NCBI GenBank assembly: GCA_004431415.1
Contig: QPMI01000122.1
Span: forward strand, 1 to 64,000
DNA length: 64,000 nt
Source: Cyanophora paradoxa
Taxonomy: Eukaryota; Glaucocystophyceae; Cyanophorales; Cyanophoraceae
Reading direction: 5' to 3'
Both the position numbers and the translations under genes were made by a program. This document shows positions 47,946 to 58,037 of the stretch, piece by piece. Position 1 is the first letter of the stretch. Each line of letters starts with the position of its first letter. The notes below the pieces were generated by a model. The model was not told the origin of the DNA and searched no databases. It saw nothing but the letters and a program-made list of their open reading frames with translations.

Positions 47946-48109
47946 GCCTCCCTGCCCCCGCTTGCTCCCACCAATTTTGCAGTTTGCAGTTTTTATCAAC
48001 GTGGTCTTATCGACCTCTCTCTCGTAATTTTGAGGCCCGCGTGTCGCTCGAAACCGAGGGCTGCATTGAAAGAGGGAAGGGAAAGGCGAGGGCGGGGCGG
48101 GCGGGGCTG

Positions 48110-51015
48110 TCACTCCTTGACGGTGACGGAGGGGAGGCGCTCGCAGACGCTCTCCCAGGTGACGGAGCCCTCGCAGAGGCCCCGGATGAGCGCCGGCATC
48201 TCCGCCATCTTCCCCCGCACCTGCGCCCCGGGGCGGTTCGCGGGCGGGGAGGGCAGGGCGGGGACCGCGGGGCGGGGCGGGGCGGGCCTGCTTGCAGGAG
48301 TCGCGCTCGCGGAGGGTGCAGGACTCGTCGGCGAGCGAGTCGAAGTCGATGGTGCACGCGAACGGTGTCCCCAGCTCGTCGAACCGCGCGTACCTGCCCC
48401 CCCCCCGGCTCGCCGCCGCCCCGCGCGGGGCCCGGCGGGGCGCGGCGGAGCGGACCGCTTGCCGATGGAGGTGGAGGAGTCGTCCATGCGGGTGGCGAGG
48501 CCGGCGGCGATGAGGCTGTTGTAGAGCTTCTGCACCAGCGGCGCGAACTTGTCGTTGCCCTGTCCCGGCGTCGGCCTCGCGGGGCGGGGCGGGGGCGGGG
48601 GCGGGGCGGGGGCGGCACCTGGAGGGGGAAGACGGCGCACTTGACGGGGGCGACGAGGGCGGGGAGGCGGAGGACGGCGCGCTGCTCGTCCCCCTCCCGC
48701 ACGTAGTACGCGTGCTCCAGGATCCCTGCCGCCCCCTCGCGTCACGCCTCGTCCCCCCCGCCGGCGCGCGGCGGGGCCGGCACCGGTCATGATGCGCCCG
48801 ATGCCGAACGAGGGCTCGATGACCGACGGGTAGTAGTTCCGCCCGTTCACTTTCTTCGTTGTCTGCGCGGCGCCTCGGCCCGGGCCGCCCCCGGCGCGCG
48901 GGGACGAGGCAGGGGACGGGGCGGGGCGGGCCTTCTTGAAGGCGACCATCTCCTTGGTGATGGTGGCGGCCTGGCCGGTGGCGAGGGTGACCGACGCCGA
49001 GCCGGCGGCGTCGAGCTGCACCTGCAGCTGCAGCGCCGCGTGCTCCTCCAGCGTCGTCAGGTGCTCCAGCACCTGCCCCGCCCTCAGCGGGGGCGCGGCC
49101 CGGCGCGGCCCGGCGCGGGCGGGGCGGGGGTGCCTTCTTGGAGTCGGTGCGGAAGGTGGTGCCGAGGAGGCCCTTGTTGGGCAGCGTCTCGAGCACCTCC
49201 ACCATCTGCCCCCCGCCCCGCCCCGCCCGTCACGCCACCGGCCCGCCCCGCCCGGCCCGCCGCGCCGCGCCCCCGGGCCGGGCGGGCGCGCCTGGGGCTC
49301 CTTGAAGTCCTCCCACGCCACCAGCTCCGTCTTCGACTTGTCCGAGTGCGCCTGCAGTGCCCTCAGCGCCGGGGCCGGGGCGGGGCGGGGCGGGGCGGGG
49401 CGGGGGGGGGCGGGCCTTGAGGTCGAAGCAGGCGCGGTCGGCGTGGCCGACGCACTCGACCCAGCCGATGGACATGCGGATCTCGGCGTCCCAGCAGTCG
49501 CACGCGTAGTGCGCCATCTCCGTGCTCAGGTGCTGCCGGAAGCGCAGGAACTCGGGCCGCACGCCGGCCCGCGTCATGAAGAGGTGCGTCCGCGCCATGA
49601 AGTACCCCAGCGTCTCGTTGTTGATCATCCCCGACTTCACCGCCTCCCCCACCTGGCCCGCCCCGCCCCGCTCAGCCCCCGCGCCGTGCCCGGGGATGCC
49701 GCCCCGCGCACCTTCATCTTGATGGTCTTGCCGGTGGTGAGCTGCGCGTCGCGCGGGAAGAGCTGCATCTCGATGTCCGCGATGCTGCTGAACTTCGCGT
49801 GCGCCTGCGCCCCGGGCGTCGGCGCCGCGGCGGCGGCGGGGCGGGCCGGGGCGGGCCGGGCAGACCTTGTCGTTCGGGTTCACGAAGTGCTCGATCTCGG
49901 CGAGCGTGAACTCGCGCACGCGGATGAGGCCCGAGCGCGGCGCGATCTCATTGCGGAACGCTAGGCCGATCTGCGCGCCGGCGAACGGCATGCGGCCGCC
50001 GTTGTGCTCCAGCAGCCGCTTGAAGTTGACGAAGATGCCCTGCGCCGTCTCCGGGCGCATGTAGCCGGTGAGGTTGCCGGACGGGCCGATCTGTCCGCCG
50101 GGCCCTCAGCGGCGGCGCGCGCGGCGGCCGGCGGCCGGGTGCCGGCGGACCTGGGTCTGGAACATCAGGTTGAACGGCTTGGGCTCGCTAAGGTCGTTGC
50201 CGGTGTCCGGAGCCTTCACGTTGTACTCCTTAAGCGCCTTGGAGAGCTGCTCCTGGCCCATGGCGCCGGCCTGGGCGCGGACGCGGTCCAGCTCCGCCCG
50301 GCGGGCCTCGGTCACGGTCGGCTCCGCCATCATCTTGTCAAGAACCTGCGCGGGCACGAGATAGAGAGTCGGACCGGCCCCGCCGCCGCGCGCGAAAAAG
50401 GAATGTGGCGCGGCGAGCCGCCTTAGCTATGCGGCTGGCGTTGGCTGATCGCGAGAGGCGCGCACGTCCTCGAGGATCTTGTCGGCGCGGTAGCAGTCAC
50501 CCGTCTTCTCGTCCTTGACGAGGAAGTCGTTGAACTTGTCGACGTGCCCGGAGGTCTTCAGAACCACCTCTGGCGTCACGGTCGTCGTGTCGACCTCGAG
50601 CATGTTCTCCTCCAGGACGAAGTGCTGGCGCCAGAGCTGCAGCATGTTCGCTTTGAACGCGCATCCCGGCGGGCCGAAGTCGTACAGGCCGCCCACGCCG
50701 CCGTAAATCTCGAACGCGGGCGCGATGAAGAATCGCCGCTTAAGGACGCCCTCGAGGCCGGCGCGGTCGAACGACACGGAGTCGCCGGCAGTGGACTTGT
50801 GATACAGCTTGACCTTCTGCTCGAAGTCCGCGCGCAGCCGCTTCAGCTCCTCGACGGCGGATTCGATCTTGGCCTTGTCGGCGCCGGCCTGCTTGAGCTC
50901 GCGCACTTGCGACGCCTGGGACGTGATCTTCGCGTTCAGCGCATCGAGCTCCGGGTTGCCTGCGGCGGCGTCAGCGGGAGGGCCTCGGATGAAGCGGGGA
51001 CGCACCCTCCGCCAT
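48110..51015 (-). CDS. GARS: Glycyl-tRNA synthetase, eukaryotic dimeric type
   Basis: Fourteen exons on the minus strand (51015-51006, 50959-50466, 50345-50151, 50090-49866, 49804-49712, 49652-49416, 49351-49292, 49205-49134, 49072-48932, 48862-48784, 48725-48619, 48559-48456, 48393-48288, 48220-48110) sum to 2,034 nt, 677 residues, with a consistent frame. A WHEP-like helical hairpin is at the N-terminus ([20 protein letters not shown]). Class II motifs follow: [54 protein letters not shown] (motif 2), [10 protein letters not shown] and [13 protein letters not shown] (motif 3), then the anticodon-binding domain. The enzyme charges tRNA-Gly. ATG 51015 is followed by only ten coding bases before an intron; no organelle presequence is seen from this start. 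Five of thirteen introns are GC-AG. Confidence 0.95.
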
Positions 51016-51276
51016 GGTGAACGGCGCGCCCTTTCTAAACGGTTTGCTACTGAGCTGCCTGACTGCCGCGCTCGCTCCCGAACGAACAAGCCGGGCCGCG
51101 CGAACAAGCGGGAGCGCCGTGGCGTCAAATCGAGTGCCCCCCCTTCCGAGGGTTTCGGGGGTTTCAGCCGGAGCTCCGCGCACATTCTAGAGCTGCAGTT
51201 CCTCAATCAGGGCCCAGCCGGCAGCCTTCGGCCCGACCCCCTCGGTGCACGCCGCACGCGCGCCGTCGTGTGAGAG

Positions 51277-51988
51277 ATGCCCAGCAGCACAGCGTTCGCC
51301 TGCGCGCCGTTGGCGTCGATGCCGTCGACGTCTTTCGCCGCCGCGCCGTGCCCCAACCCGCTGCTCCGGCCTCTTGCGGTCCCCTCCGCTAGCTTCGTCC
51401 GGCGGCAGGCCACTCCCTCCGCCCCCGCGCTCGGCCGCCGGCCTGCTACTGCCGCGCCACAGCGCCACGCTTTCTACTGCGCGGCGGGTCCGGGTCCCGC
51501 CGGGGATGGAGCGGGGCCGGCCAGGATCCGCGTGGAGCGCCTGACACTCAACACCGTGAACCCTGAGCTCGAATCGCTCTCCAACAAGCTGCTGCAAAAT
51601 ATGGTTGAAGCTCAAATCTCCTTCCCCACGGAAATCTACCTGGTTGGCCGCGCCCCGCGTGCGCGGTTGGCAGCGCGGCCCGGTCCCTGAGCCCGCCGCG
51701 GCGCACGTGCGCAGAAGAGGCCCCGCAAGATGATCGGCATCTTCAAGATGCAGCCCTGGAACGGCCGGCACCTGGAGAGTGCGTGGGCTCCCCGTCAAGC
51801 CGGCGCGCATCCGCCCGGCAGCCGCCCTCCCCTGACGCGTGGGCGGGGGCGCAGTCGACGGGAAGACGTACAAGATCCTTGAATACACAAAAAGGTACAA
51901 GTTCTCGATCCGGGGCTACGAGCTCGCCGCCCAGCACGTCGTCGTCAAGAGCTTCGAGCCGGAGACGGACGACCCGCCCGTCGAGTAG
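51277..51988 (+). CDS. Unrecognised small protein with a possible targeting presequence
   Basis: Three exons (51277-51642, 51715-51778, 51855-51988) join in frame to 187 residues. The first about 80 residues are Ser/Ala/Pro/Arg-rich with few acids (FACAPLASMPSTSFAAAP), which resembles an organelle-targeting presequence. The mature part reads ELESLSNKLLQNMVEAQISF, then KRPRKMIGIFKMQPWNGRHL and DGKTYKILEYTKRYKFSIRG, ending in an acidic tail (ETDDPPVE). I cannot assign a family. It is divergent from GlyRS with about 260 bp between starts, and convergent with the GT61-like gene. The chosen start is the first ATG in the frame; an unspliced intron in the presequence region cannot be excluded. Confidence 0.6.
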
Positions 51989-52249
51989 CCCGCCGGCGGC
52001 CGCCCCGTTGCCTTCAGCCTGTACCATAGCCCGCGATGTAGAGCCCCCCCGGGCGGCGCTGTACAGCCCCCGCGCCGCCCCTTCTCGACCGCCGCCCCTC
52101 CGGGCCTGGCGCCGGCCAGTACGGACAATGTCCCCCAATCGCTCCCGGAGTCCATCAATGCGGCAGCTCCCTCCAGGCGACATCGTCGTTGGGGATGTAT
52201 GCGAGGAGCAGCAAAGCATCGAAGGGCCGCGGGGGCCAGGCGGGCGGCG

Positions 52250-54216
52250 TCACAGGGGCTCTTCCGGGGGCCGGCGGAGGGCCGGGGGCAGCTGCGGGGG
52301 GTCCCACTCGAAGGCGAAGGAGCGCTGCGCGTGGCGGAGGGCGTGGTACACGAAGAGCAGCAGCCTGCGGCCCCGGCCCGCGCGCATAAGGTTAGAGGCG
52401 GTGAGCGCTGCGGCGGGGCGGCGGGGCGGGGCGGGGCGGGCCGGTCGAGGTTGAGGCGGACGTCGGCGAAGTTGCGGACGATCTGCTGCTCGTTCTCCCG
52501 GTCCAGCCGCGTCTCCATCATCTGCACCGCGCCCGCTCGAGGCCGGAGGAGGCGGTGCCACGGTGTGTGGCGGGCCGGACCCTCGCGTGGTTGATGCGCA
52601 GCTCCTCCCGCAGCACCGGGTAGTAGTAGGACTTGATCCGGTGCTCCCTGCGCCCCGTCGGCGGGCCGCGGGGCAGCGGGGCGGGGCGCGGGGCAGCGGG
52701 GCGGGGGCGGCGCGGGGCGGACCAGGTCCAGACGTAGGCCTCCATGCGCTCGGAGCGGTGGGAGGAGACGTTGAACCAGTCGACGAAGACGGCGGCGGCG
52801 CCGGGGGCGAGGAAGGAGCCGAGGAAGGAGATGCCCCCGCACGGGCTCACCAGCACCGCGTAGCCCCGCATCAGCCGCGCCTGCTCGAGCACCGAAAGGC
52901 CCCGCGGGTCCACCATGTCGACCGCCACGCCGAGCTGCGCCGCCAGCGCCGCCGCCACCGCCTCGTCATCGAGGAGCTCCCGGCGGCCCCGCTTGCGCGC
53001 GAAGGCGACGCGCGGGGGGCCGGGCCCGGGGCCGGCGGCGGGGTCGACGCCGATGGCGGCGGAGAAGTGGTCGATGAAGGCGGGCCAGCGGCGGCCCTCG
53101 AAGACGAAGCCGCGGCGCGCCGTCCCCGCCACCAGGCGCCGGAAGCAGAGCAGGCCCTCCTCGGGGGCGTACAGGTGGAAGAGCGCCGGGCGCCGGTCCG
53201 TCACGCCCGGCCACATCTCCTGCACCGTCCGGCACGTCGTGTCGTTGAAGCTCTCGTACAGGCTGCGCCCCGTCAGGGCCGGCCGGCCGGGCGGGCGGGG
53301 CGGGGGCGGCGGGGCGAGGCGGGGGCGGCGGGCGCCTGCAGTTGTTCTCGAGGAGGACCTGGATGTCCCGCGTCTCGATGCCGAAGTCCCGCGTGACGAC
53401 CCACACCGGGAAGACAAAGTCCCCCAGCGCTGCCCCCGCCCCGCGCCCCGCCCCCTCAGCGCGGCGCCGCGGCCGGCGGGGCGGGGCCGTGCCGTGGCCG
53501 AAGTTGCCCGGCATGTCTGCGGGGCGGGCGAGCGGGCGGGCCGGGCGGTCAGTGCGGCTCCGGGGCGCGGGGCGGGCGGGGCGGGCGTGGCGGGCACAGA
53601 GGTCGAGGCCGTGGTAGACGTGGACGGCGGCCTCGTCGTAGATCGCCTCCGCCGGCACCGGCCCGTCCACGTGCACCGGCGCCCACGGGTACTGCCCGGC
53701 GCCCCGTCAAATTCATCGCAGGCAGAAGGTCGATGCCGTGCCCCGGACCCGGCGGCCGCACCGGCTCGCGCAGCTTCAGGCTCAGCAGCTCCCACGGGAA
53801 CTCGTCGATCACGTCCCCGTCGCTCAGCACCGGCTCCGGCCGCACCCCGGGCTCTTGGTAGTAGAGCACGAAGCTGGCGAACGCACGGAGCGGTCAGCGG
53901 CGCGTCGCCGAGTCGGGGGGCCGGCGAGGCGGGGGCACCTGTCGTTCCTCCGCATGCACACGTCCCGGAACAAGCACGTGCGGTCCCACCAGGTCTCCGT
54001 GTAGCCGCCGCCGCCCAGGCAGTGGTGCGACGAGTACCGCGGCCGCGCTCCGGCTCCATCGCACAGCTGCAGCGCTAGAAGCGCTAGGGAAACGATGGAA
54101 GCGGAGAGCGCCGCTGCTAGGGGCAACCTGCGAGGGCTTGTACGCGCGCTGGCCGCCGCCGCCGCGAACGGCAAGCGGGGCCGCGCGCGGGCCGCGCCCG
54201 CCGCCACGTTGCGCAC
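52250..54216 (-). CDS. GT61-like glycosyltransferase (DUF563 type)
   Basis: A hydrophobic N-terminal segment (LPLAAALSASIVSLALLALQ) suggests a type II Golgi/ER enzyme. In order follow LYYQEPGVRPEPVLSDGDVI, PGNFGHALGDFVFPVWV (the N-x-G-H element of this family), a Cys-containing loop, SLYESFNDTTCRTVQEMWPG, FARKRGRRELLDDEAV, DPRGLSVLEQARLMRGYAVL, SPCGGISFLGSFLAPGAAAV (position of the usual H-G-A-G-L) and SYYYPVLREELRINHA, ending RRPPEEPL. Exons traced include 53873-53762 and 53691-53598. GT61 enzymes transfer xylose, arabinose or GlcNAc to glycans; the substrate here is unknown. No in-frame ATG is found upstream of the hydrophobic segment, so the true start may be in an undetected exon; the upper coordinate is approximate. 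Confidence 0.7.
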
Positions 54217-54625
54217 GTTGCGGAGGTTCTACAGCGCTCGGCGCTCTCGCTCCGCTGCTGGGCACTCTGCCCGCTGTGCCCTAAGCGCGCGCGAGCTGGC
54301 GCTCGGCTCGCTGGGTCCGGTCAAGCGCTGTGCCTCGTCGCTTCGCTGCGAGCCTTTGGAGAGTATTCGTTGATGTTTTGCATGCGAACGAGGCCCGTGC
54401 GCGCCGCGGCTTTGACTTGTCGCTTGGGGTACAACTTCAGCCTTCCAGAAAAAAGGCCGAGCCAACTCAGCGGTTAGTCCATCCGACCCCAGCAAGCACC
54501 TCTGGAGCATTTCCCCGGCCATTCTGCCCCGTTTCAAGCGCCGCCGCGCGTCGACAATTCAAATTCACCTGATCGCACTGAGGCCCTAGCGCCGCCCGGG
54601 CGCCAGCAGCACATTCGCAGAACAG
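54217..54625. other. Divergent intergenic region between the GT61-like gene and the next + gene
   Basis: About 400 bp that must contain both promoters and possibly the undetected first exon of the GT61-like gene. It is moderately GC-rich, and I recognise no specific element. Confidence 0.35.
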
Positions 54626-55731
54626 ATGGCACGAGGCCGTGCCAAAAGCAAGCGCGCTGAACCGGCGGAGGAGCCACAGGACGAGAACCGGCCGCCGGAG
54701 TCCGAGGTTGCGGCACCCGACGACGAGGAGCTGCCGCAGCCGCTGGTGAAGGAGGCGCGGATCACGGAGTTCCTGGAGCCTAAGCCCGTCCACGTCACGT
54801 ACAGCAGGCGCGCCCGCGCGCCGGAGCGGCGAGCGCCGCGCCCGGCGGGCCGATGAACAGGGCGCGGGCGCTCGCGCAGGTATCGGACGAGGAAAGGGGA
54901 CGGGTTCACGTTCCTGGACCGGGAATCGGACCGGGAGAGGTGCGGGCCGCCGGGCGGGCGCCGCGGGGCCGGGGCGCGCAGCTGAGGCGGCGGCCGGCAG
55001 CGTGGTCTCGGGGGTCTCGAGGGCGAGCGGGAACTCCTCGCGGGCCAGCGAGAGCGCCCCGCGGGAGCCCAGGGCGCAAGGCGCCAAGCCCAAGCGCGCC
55101 AAGCGGCCGAAGAAGGTGCCCGGCGCCCCGGCGAAACAGTGGGCGTGGCGCGAGGGGCGGGGCCGGGGGCAGGCGGCGGTGCCGCGGGAGCTGGAGCGGC
55201 AGAGGGCGTACTTCGAGGGCGTCGACAAGCTCGAGCTCGCCTTCGTCGACGAGGACGAGCCCCCGCCCGCCCTGCCCCGTCCGCCCCGCCCCGCCCCGCC
55301 CCGGCCCACTCCGACGCGGCGCGGCGCAGCGCCGCGGGAGGTGGCGGAGCAGGCGCAGAGCCTGCTGCGGGAGGCGCGGGAGGAGCTGGCGGAGGGGCGG
55401 GGGCGCGGGGCGGGGCGGGCGTCGCCGGCGGGGGCCGGGGCGGGAGGAGGAGCGGGAGCGGGCGAGCATGGAGGCGCTGCGGGAGATCGAGGTCGACTTC
55501 GAGGCACTCCACCCGGCATCGGCGAGCAGTACCGCGCCTACCAGTCCGTCCGCCCCGCCCCGCCCCGCCCCGCCCCGCCCCGCCCCGCCCCGCCCCGCCC
55601 CGCCCCGCCCCGCCCCTGGGGCTGAGGGCGGGGGCGGGGCAGTGGTGCCGGAGGGGGCGCGCATGTCGCTGGAGGAGTACGCGGCGGCGGCCCGCGCCCC
55701 CCTCCAGATCCCCGACTCCCTCTTCGACTAG
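54626..55731 (+). CDS. Unrecognised basic, partly coiled-coil protein
   Basis: The start is ATG 54626 (MARGRAKSKRAEPAEEPQDE). Exons 54626-54807, 54880-54939 and one from 55001 join in frame through a GC-AG and a GT-AG intron: KPVHVTYSR + YRTRKGDGFTFLDRESDRER + SVVSGVSRASGNSSR. A Lys/Arg run (AKPKRAKRPKK) suggests a nuclear protein. It is followed by ERQRAYFEGVDKLELAFVDE, which faintly resembles the C-terminal YF-x-x-[IV]-D-x-x-x-L motif of sororin-type cohesin regulators; this is weak and not at the C-terminus here. Later exons encode helix (EVAEQAQSLLREAREELAE, MEALREIEVDFEAL) and the final MSLEEYAAAARAPLQIPDSL. The intron at about 55543-55635 is almost entirely CCCCG repeats. One join near 55400-55450 is unresolved. 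Confidence 0.55.
55543..55635. repeat. (CCCCG)n tandem tract inside an intron
   Basis: About a dozen uninterrupted CCCCG units between a GTCCG donor and a CTGAG...CAG acceptor. It is the purest example of a pattern that recurs in many introns of this window. Confidence 0.8.
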
Positions 55732-55880
55732 GCCCCGGGCCCCGCCCCGCCCCCTCCACCCCCCCTTCCCCGCTCCCCGCCCCCACTCTCCTCTCCTCTG
55801 CGTAAGTAAGTAACACGGTTTGCCTTGAGAGAGGAGGGAGGGGACCGAGGGGCGGGGCGGGGCGGGGGTGGGCCCCCCGG

Positions 55881-57688
55881 CTAGAGGGTGAAGAGGACGA
55901 GGGAGAGGGACATGACGGCGAAGCCGAGGATGACGAACGAGCAGACCAGCGTCTGGTTCCGCTCGCACCGCAGCGCCTGCGCCCCGACCGCAACTCATGA
56001 TCAGCGCCGGCGCCCGGCGAGGGCGGGGCGGGGCGCGGCGCGGCGGGGCCGGGGGCGGACGGTGGGGAAGAGCTCGAAGACGCAGATGAAGACCATCATG
56101 CCGCCGACCATCGCGAAGACGAAGCCGACCGCCAGCGGGTTCAGCTTCACGTTCGCGAAGATCGCCCACCCTGCCCCGTGCACGCCCCCGCGCTCGGCCC
56201 GGCCCGGGGCGGGGCGCGGGGCGGGGGCGGGCGGACCGATGCCGGCGCCGAGGGGCTCGGAGAGGCCGAGGACGAGGCCCCAGGCGAGGGCGCGCCACTT
56301 GCTCCCCGTCGCGTGCACCATCGGCACCGCCACGCACAGGCCCTCCGGGCTGCCGGGCTCCCCGCGTCAGCCGCCGCCGGGGTTCCGGGCCCCGGCCGGG
56401 CCCGGGGACGGGCATGAGCGGGGCCGCTCACATGTTGTGCATCGCTGGCGGCCGGCGCAGGGCGGGGCGGGGGGTGCGGTGAGGGGACGCGGGCGAGCGC
56501 GGGGCGGAGAAACGCGGGGGAGGGCGGGCACCGACGGCGAGCCCTATGGAGAAGCCGACCTGCGCGCAGGAAGCACGTCGCTTCGGGCGGAGAGGGCGGC
56601 GGGGCGGGCGGGGCGGGCCTTGGCGTCTGCGACGGTGGCGACGAAGGAGACGAAGCCCTCCGGGATGTTGTGCAGCACGATCGCGATCCCTGCGCCCCGC
56701 CCCGCCGCGGCCGTCGGCACGCGCCGCGCCAGCGGCGGGCCGGCGGGCGGGCGGCGGCGGGCACCGGCGATGATGGCGGTCCGGTTGAGGGCCCTGGGAG
56801 CTCCTGCGGGCCCGCCCGTGAGGCGCGCGGCGGAGGGGCGCGGGGCCGGCCGCGCCTTGTTGACGTCAATGACGACGAGGTCGTTGGCGCTCGGGGCCGG
56901 CGAGCCGCCGTCGGCGCCGGCGCGGGAGGCGGCGCGGCGCTCGAGAGGGGCCTCCCCGTCCCCGCCCCCGAGTCGCGCCGCGTCGCCCCGATGACCGAGG
57001 CCGCGAGCCGCTCGTCGCCCGGCCCCCGCCCCGTAGAAGCGGAAGCCGGCCCGCCCCGCCGCCCCGCCTCGGGGTCCGGCAGCACCTGCCCCGGCCCGCC
57101 CCGGCGTCGGCCCCCGCGGCGCGCGCCTCCCCGCGGCCGGCGGGAGCGCGCACCTCCTCCAGGCTAGGCTCGTGGTAGATCCTGTGCACCGCCGCGCCGA
57201 GCGCAGCAATCACTGCGGCCGATCGCGACGCCGAGTGAGCGCGGGCGGTTGGCGGGCGGCGCCGGCGAGATGGGAGGCGCTGGGCGGCGCGGACCGAGCA
57301 TGCCGAGGAAGAACGCGCCGGTGGCCGCTCCGAAAGCGAGCGTTTCGCTCTGCATGCCGAGCTTGAACTCATCGACCGCGTGGCCCCAGAGCTCGACGTA
57401 TGTGACCTGGATCATGACACCTGCGCGCGCGGGGTGTCTGGCGTGAGATTCTCGCTTCCGCGAGCAGGCGGGCTCCAGCTCGCTCGCCGCCCGCACCGGT
57501 GCTGAAGGCGAGGCCGCACGCCAGGAACCGTCTCGACACGGCAGCTATCGGGACCAGGACGAGGAGGGAGCCCAGGACCGTCGCAAGCCCTGCACGCAAC
57601 CGTCAAGCGCCTTCGTAACGCGGCGAGCGCCTCCGGTCCGCGAACCGGCCCCGACGGCGATGCCGAACGCGACAGCCTCGTTCGACAT
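55881..57688 (-). CDS. ZIP-family metal ion transporter (ZupT/ZTP29-like)
   Basis: Exons on the minus strand: 57688-57646, 57589-57497, 57420-57295, 57212-57154, a loop region 57085-56854 with an unresolved intron, 56793-56765, 56689-56619, 56559-56532, 56444-56432, 56349-56237, 56170-56061 and 55976-55881. Membrane segments are evident: GLATVLGSLLVLVPIAAVS, ETLAFGAATGAFFLGMLG, then TM4 with IAIVLHNIPEGFVSF and TM5 with AMHNIPEGLCVAVPM, followed by GLVLGLSEPLGAGIG and two final spans. The two H-N-x-P-E-G motifs form the metal site of ZupT/GufA-type ZIPs, which move Zn2+ and other divalent ions into the cytosol. The TM5 HN pair lies on a 13-nt exon. The variable loop between TM3 and TM4 is Ala/Pro/Arg-rich. 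Confidence 0.88.
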
Positions 57689-58037
57689 CGCTGACCGGGG
57701 GTGAGCGCCTGTGAGCTGTGGCTCTCCTGGCCTTCCGAGCGAGTGGGCGACGATTCGAGAGCTCTAGGTCTGAGATTCCTTCCACGGCGAGCGGATCAAA
57801 TCACTCAAAGTACCCGTCGTCGAGGATAAGTCTGACACGGTACCGGTCTATGCGAACAGTATACGGCCTAGTTTGAAGCTTCCAAAGGTCAACAGCTCTC
57901 AGGAGAACGCAGCATCAGCGCTGGTGCAGGCCCCCTGGAAGAGCGCGCCGCGCATCACGCCGCCACTTTCGCCCGACGTCCCATCGAAATCAGCCCGGCG
58001 CAAGTCGCCTCGATCCGGTCTACCCGCGACGCCGCGC
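57689..58037. other. Divergent intergenic region between the ZIP and HP1/HARE genes
   Basis: About 350 bp between two start codons pointing apart. The frame upstream of ATG 58038 stays open back to about 57870 without another ATG, so part of this region may be an untracked 5' exon of the chromatin gene. No specific promoter element is recognised. Confidence 0.4.

Noticed and set aside
54626-55731. Calling this gene a sororin
   Set aside because: Only a short YF...VD...L resemblance exists, it is not C-terminal, and no other sororin motif is visible.
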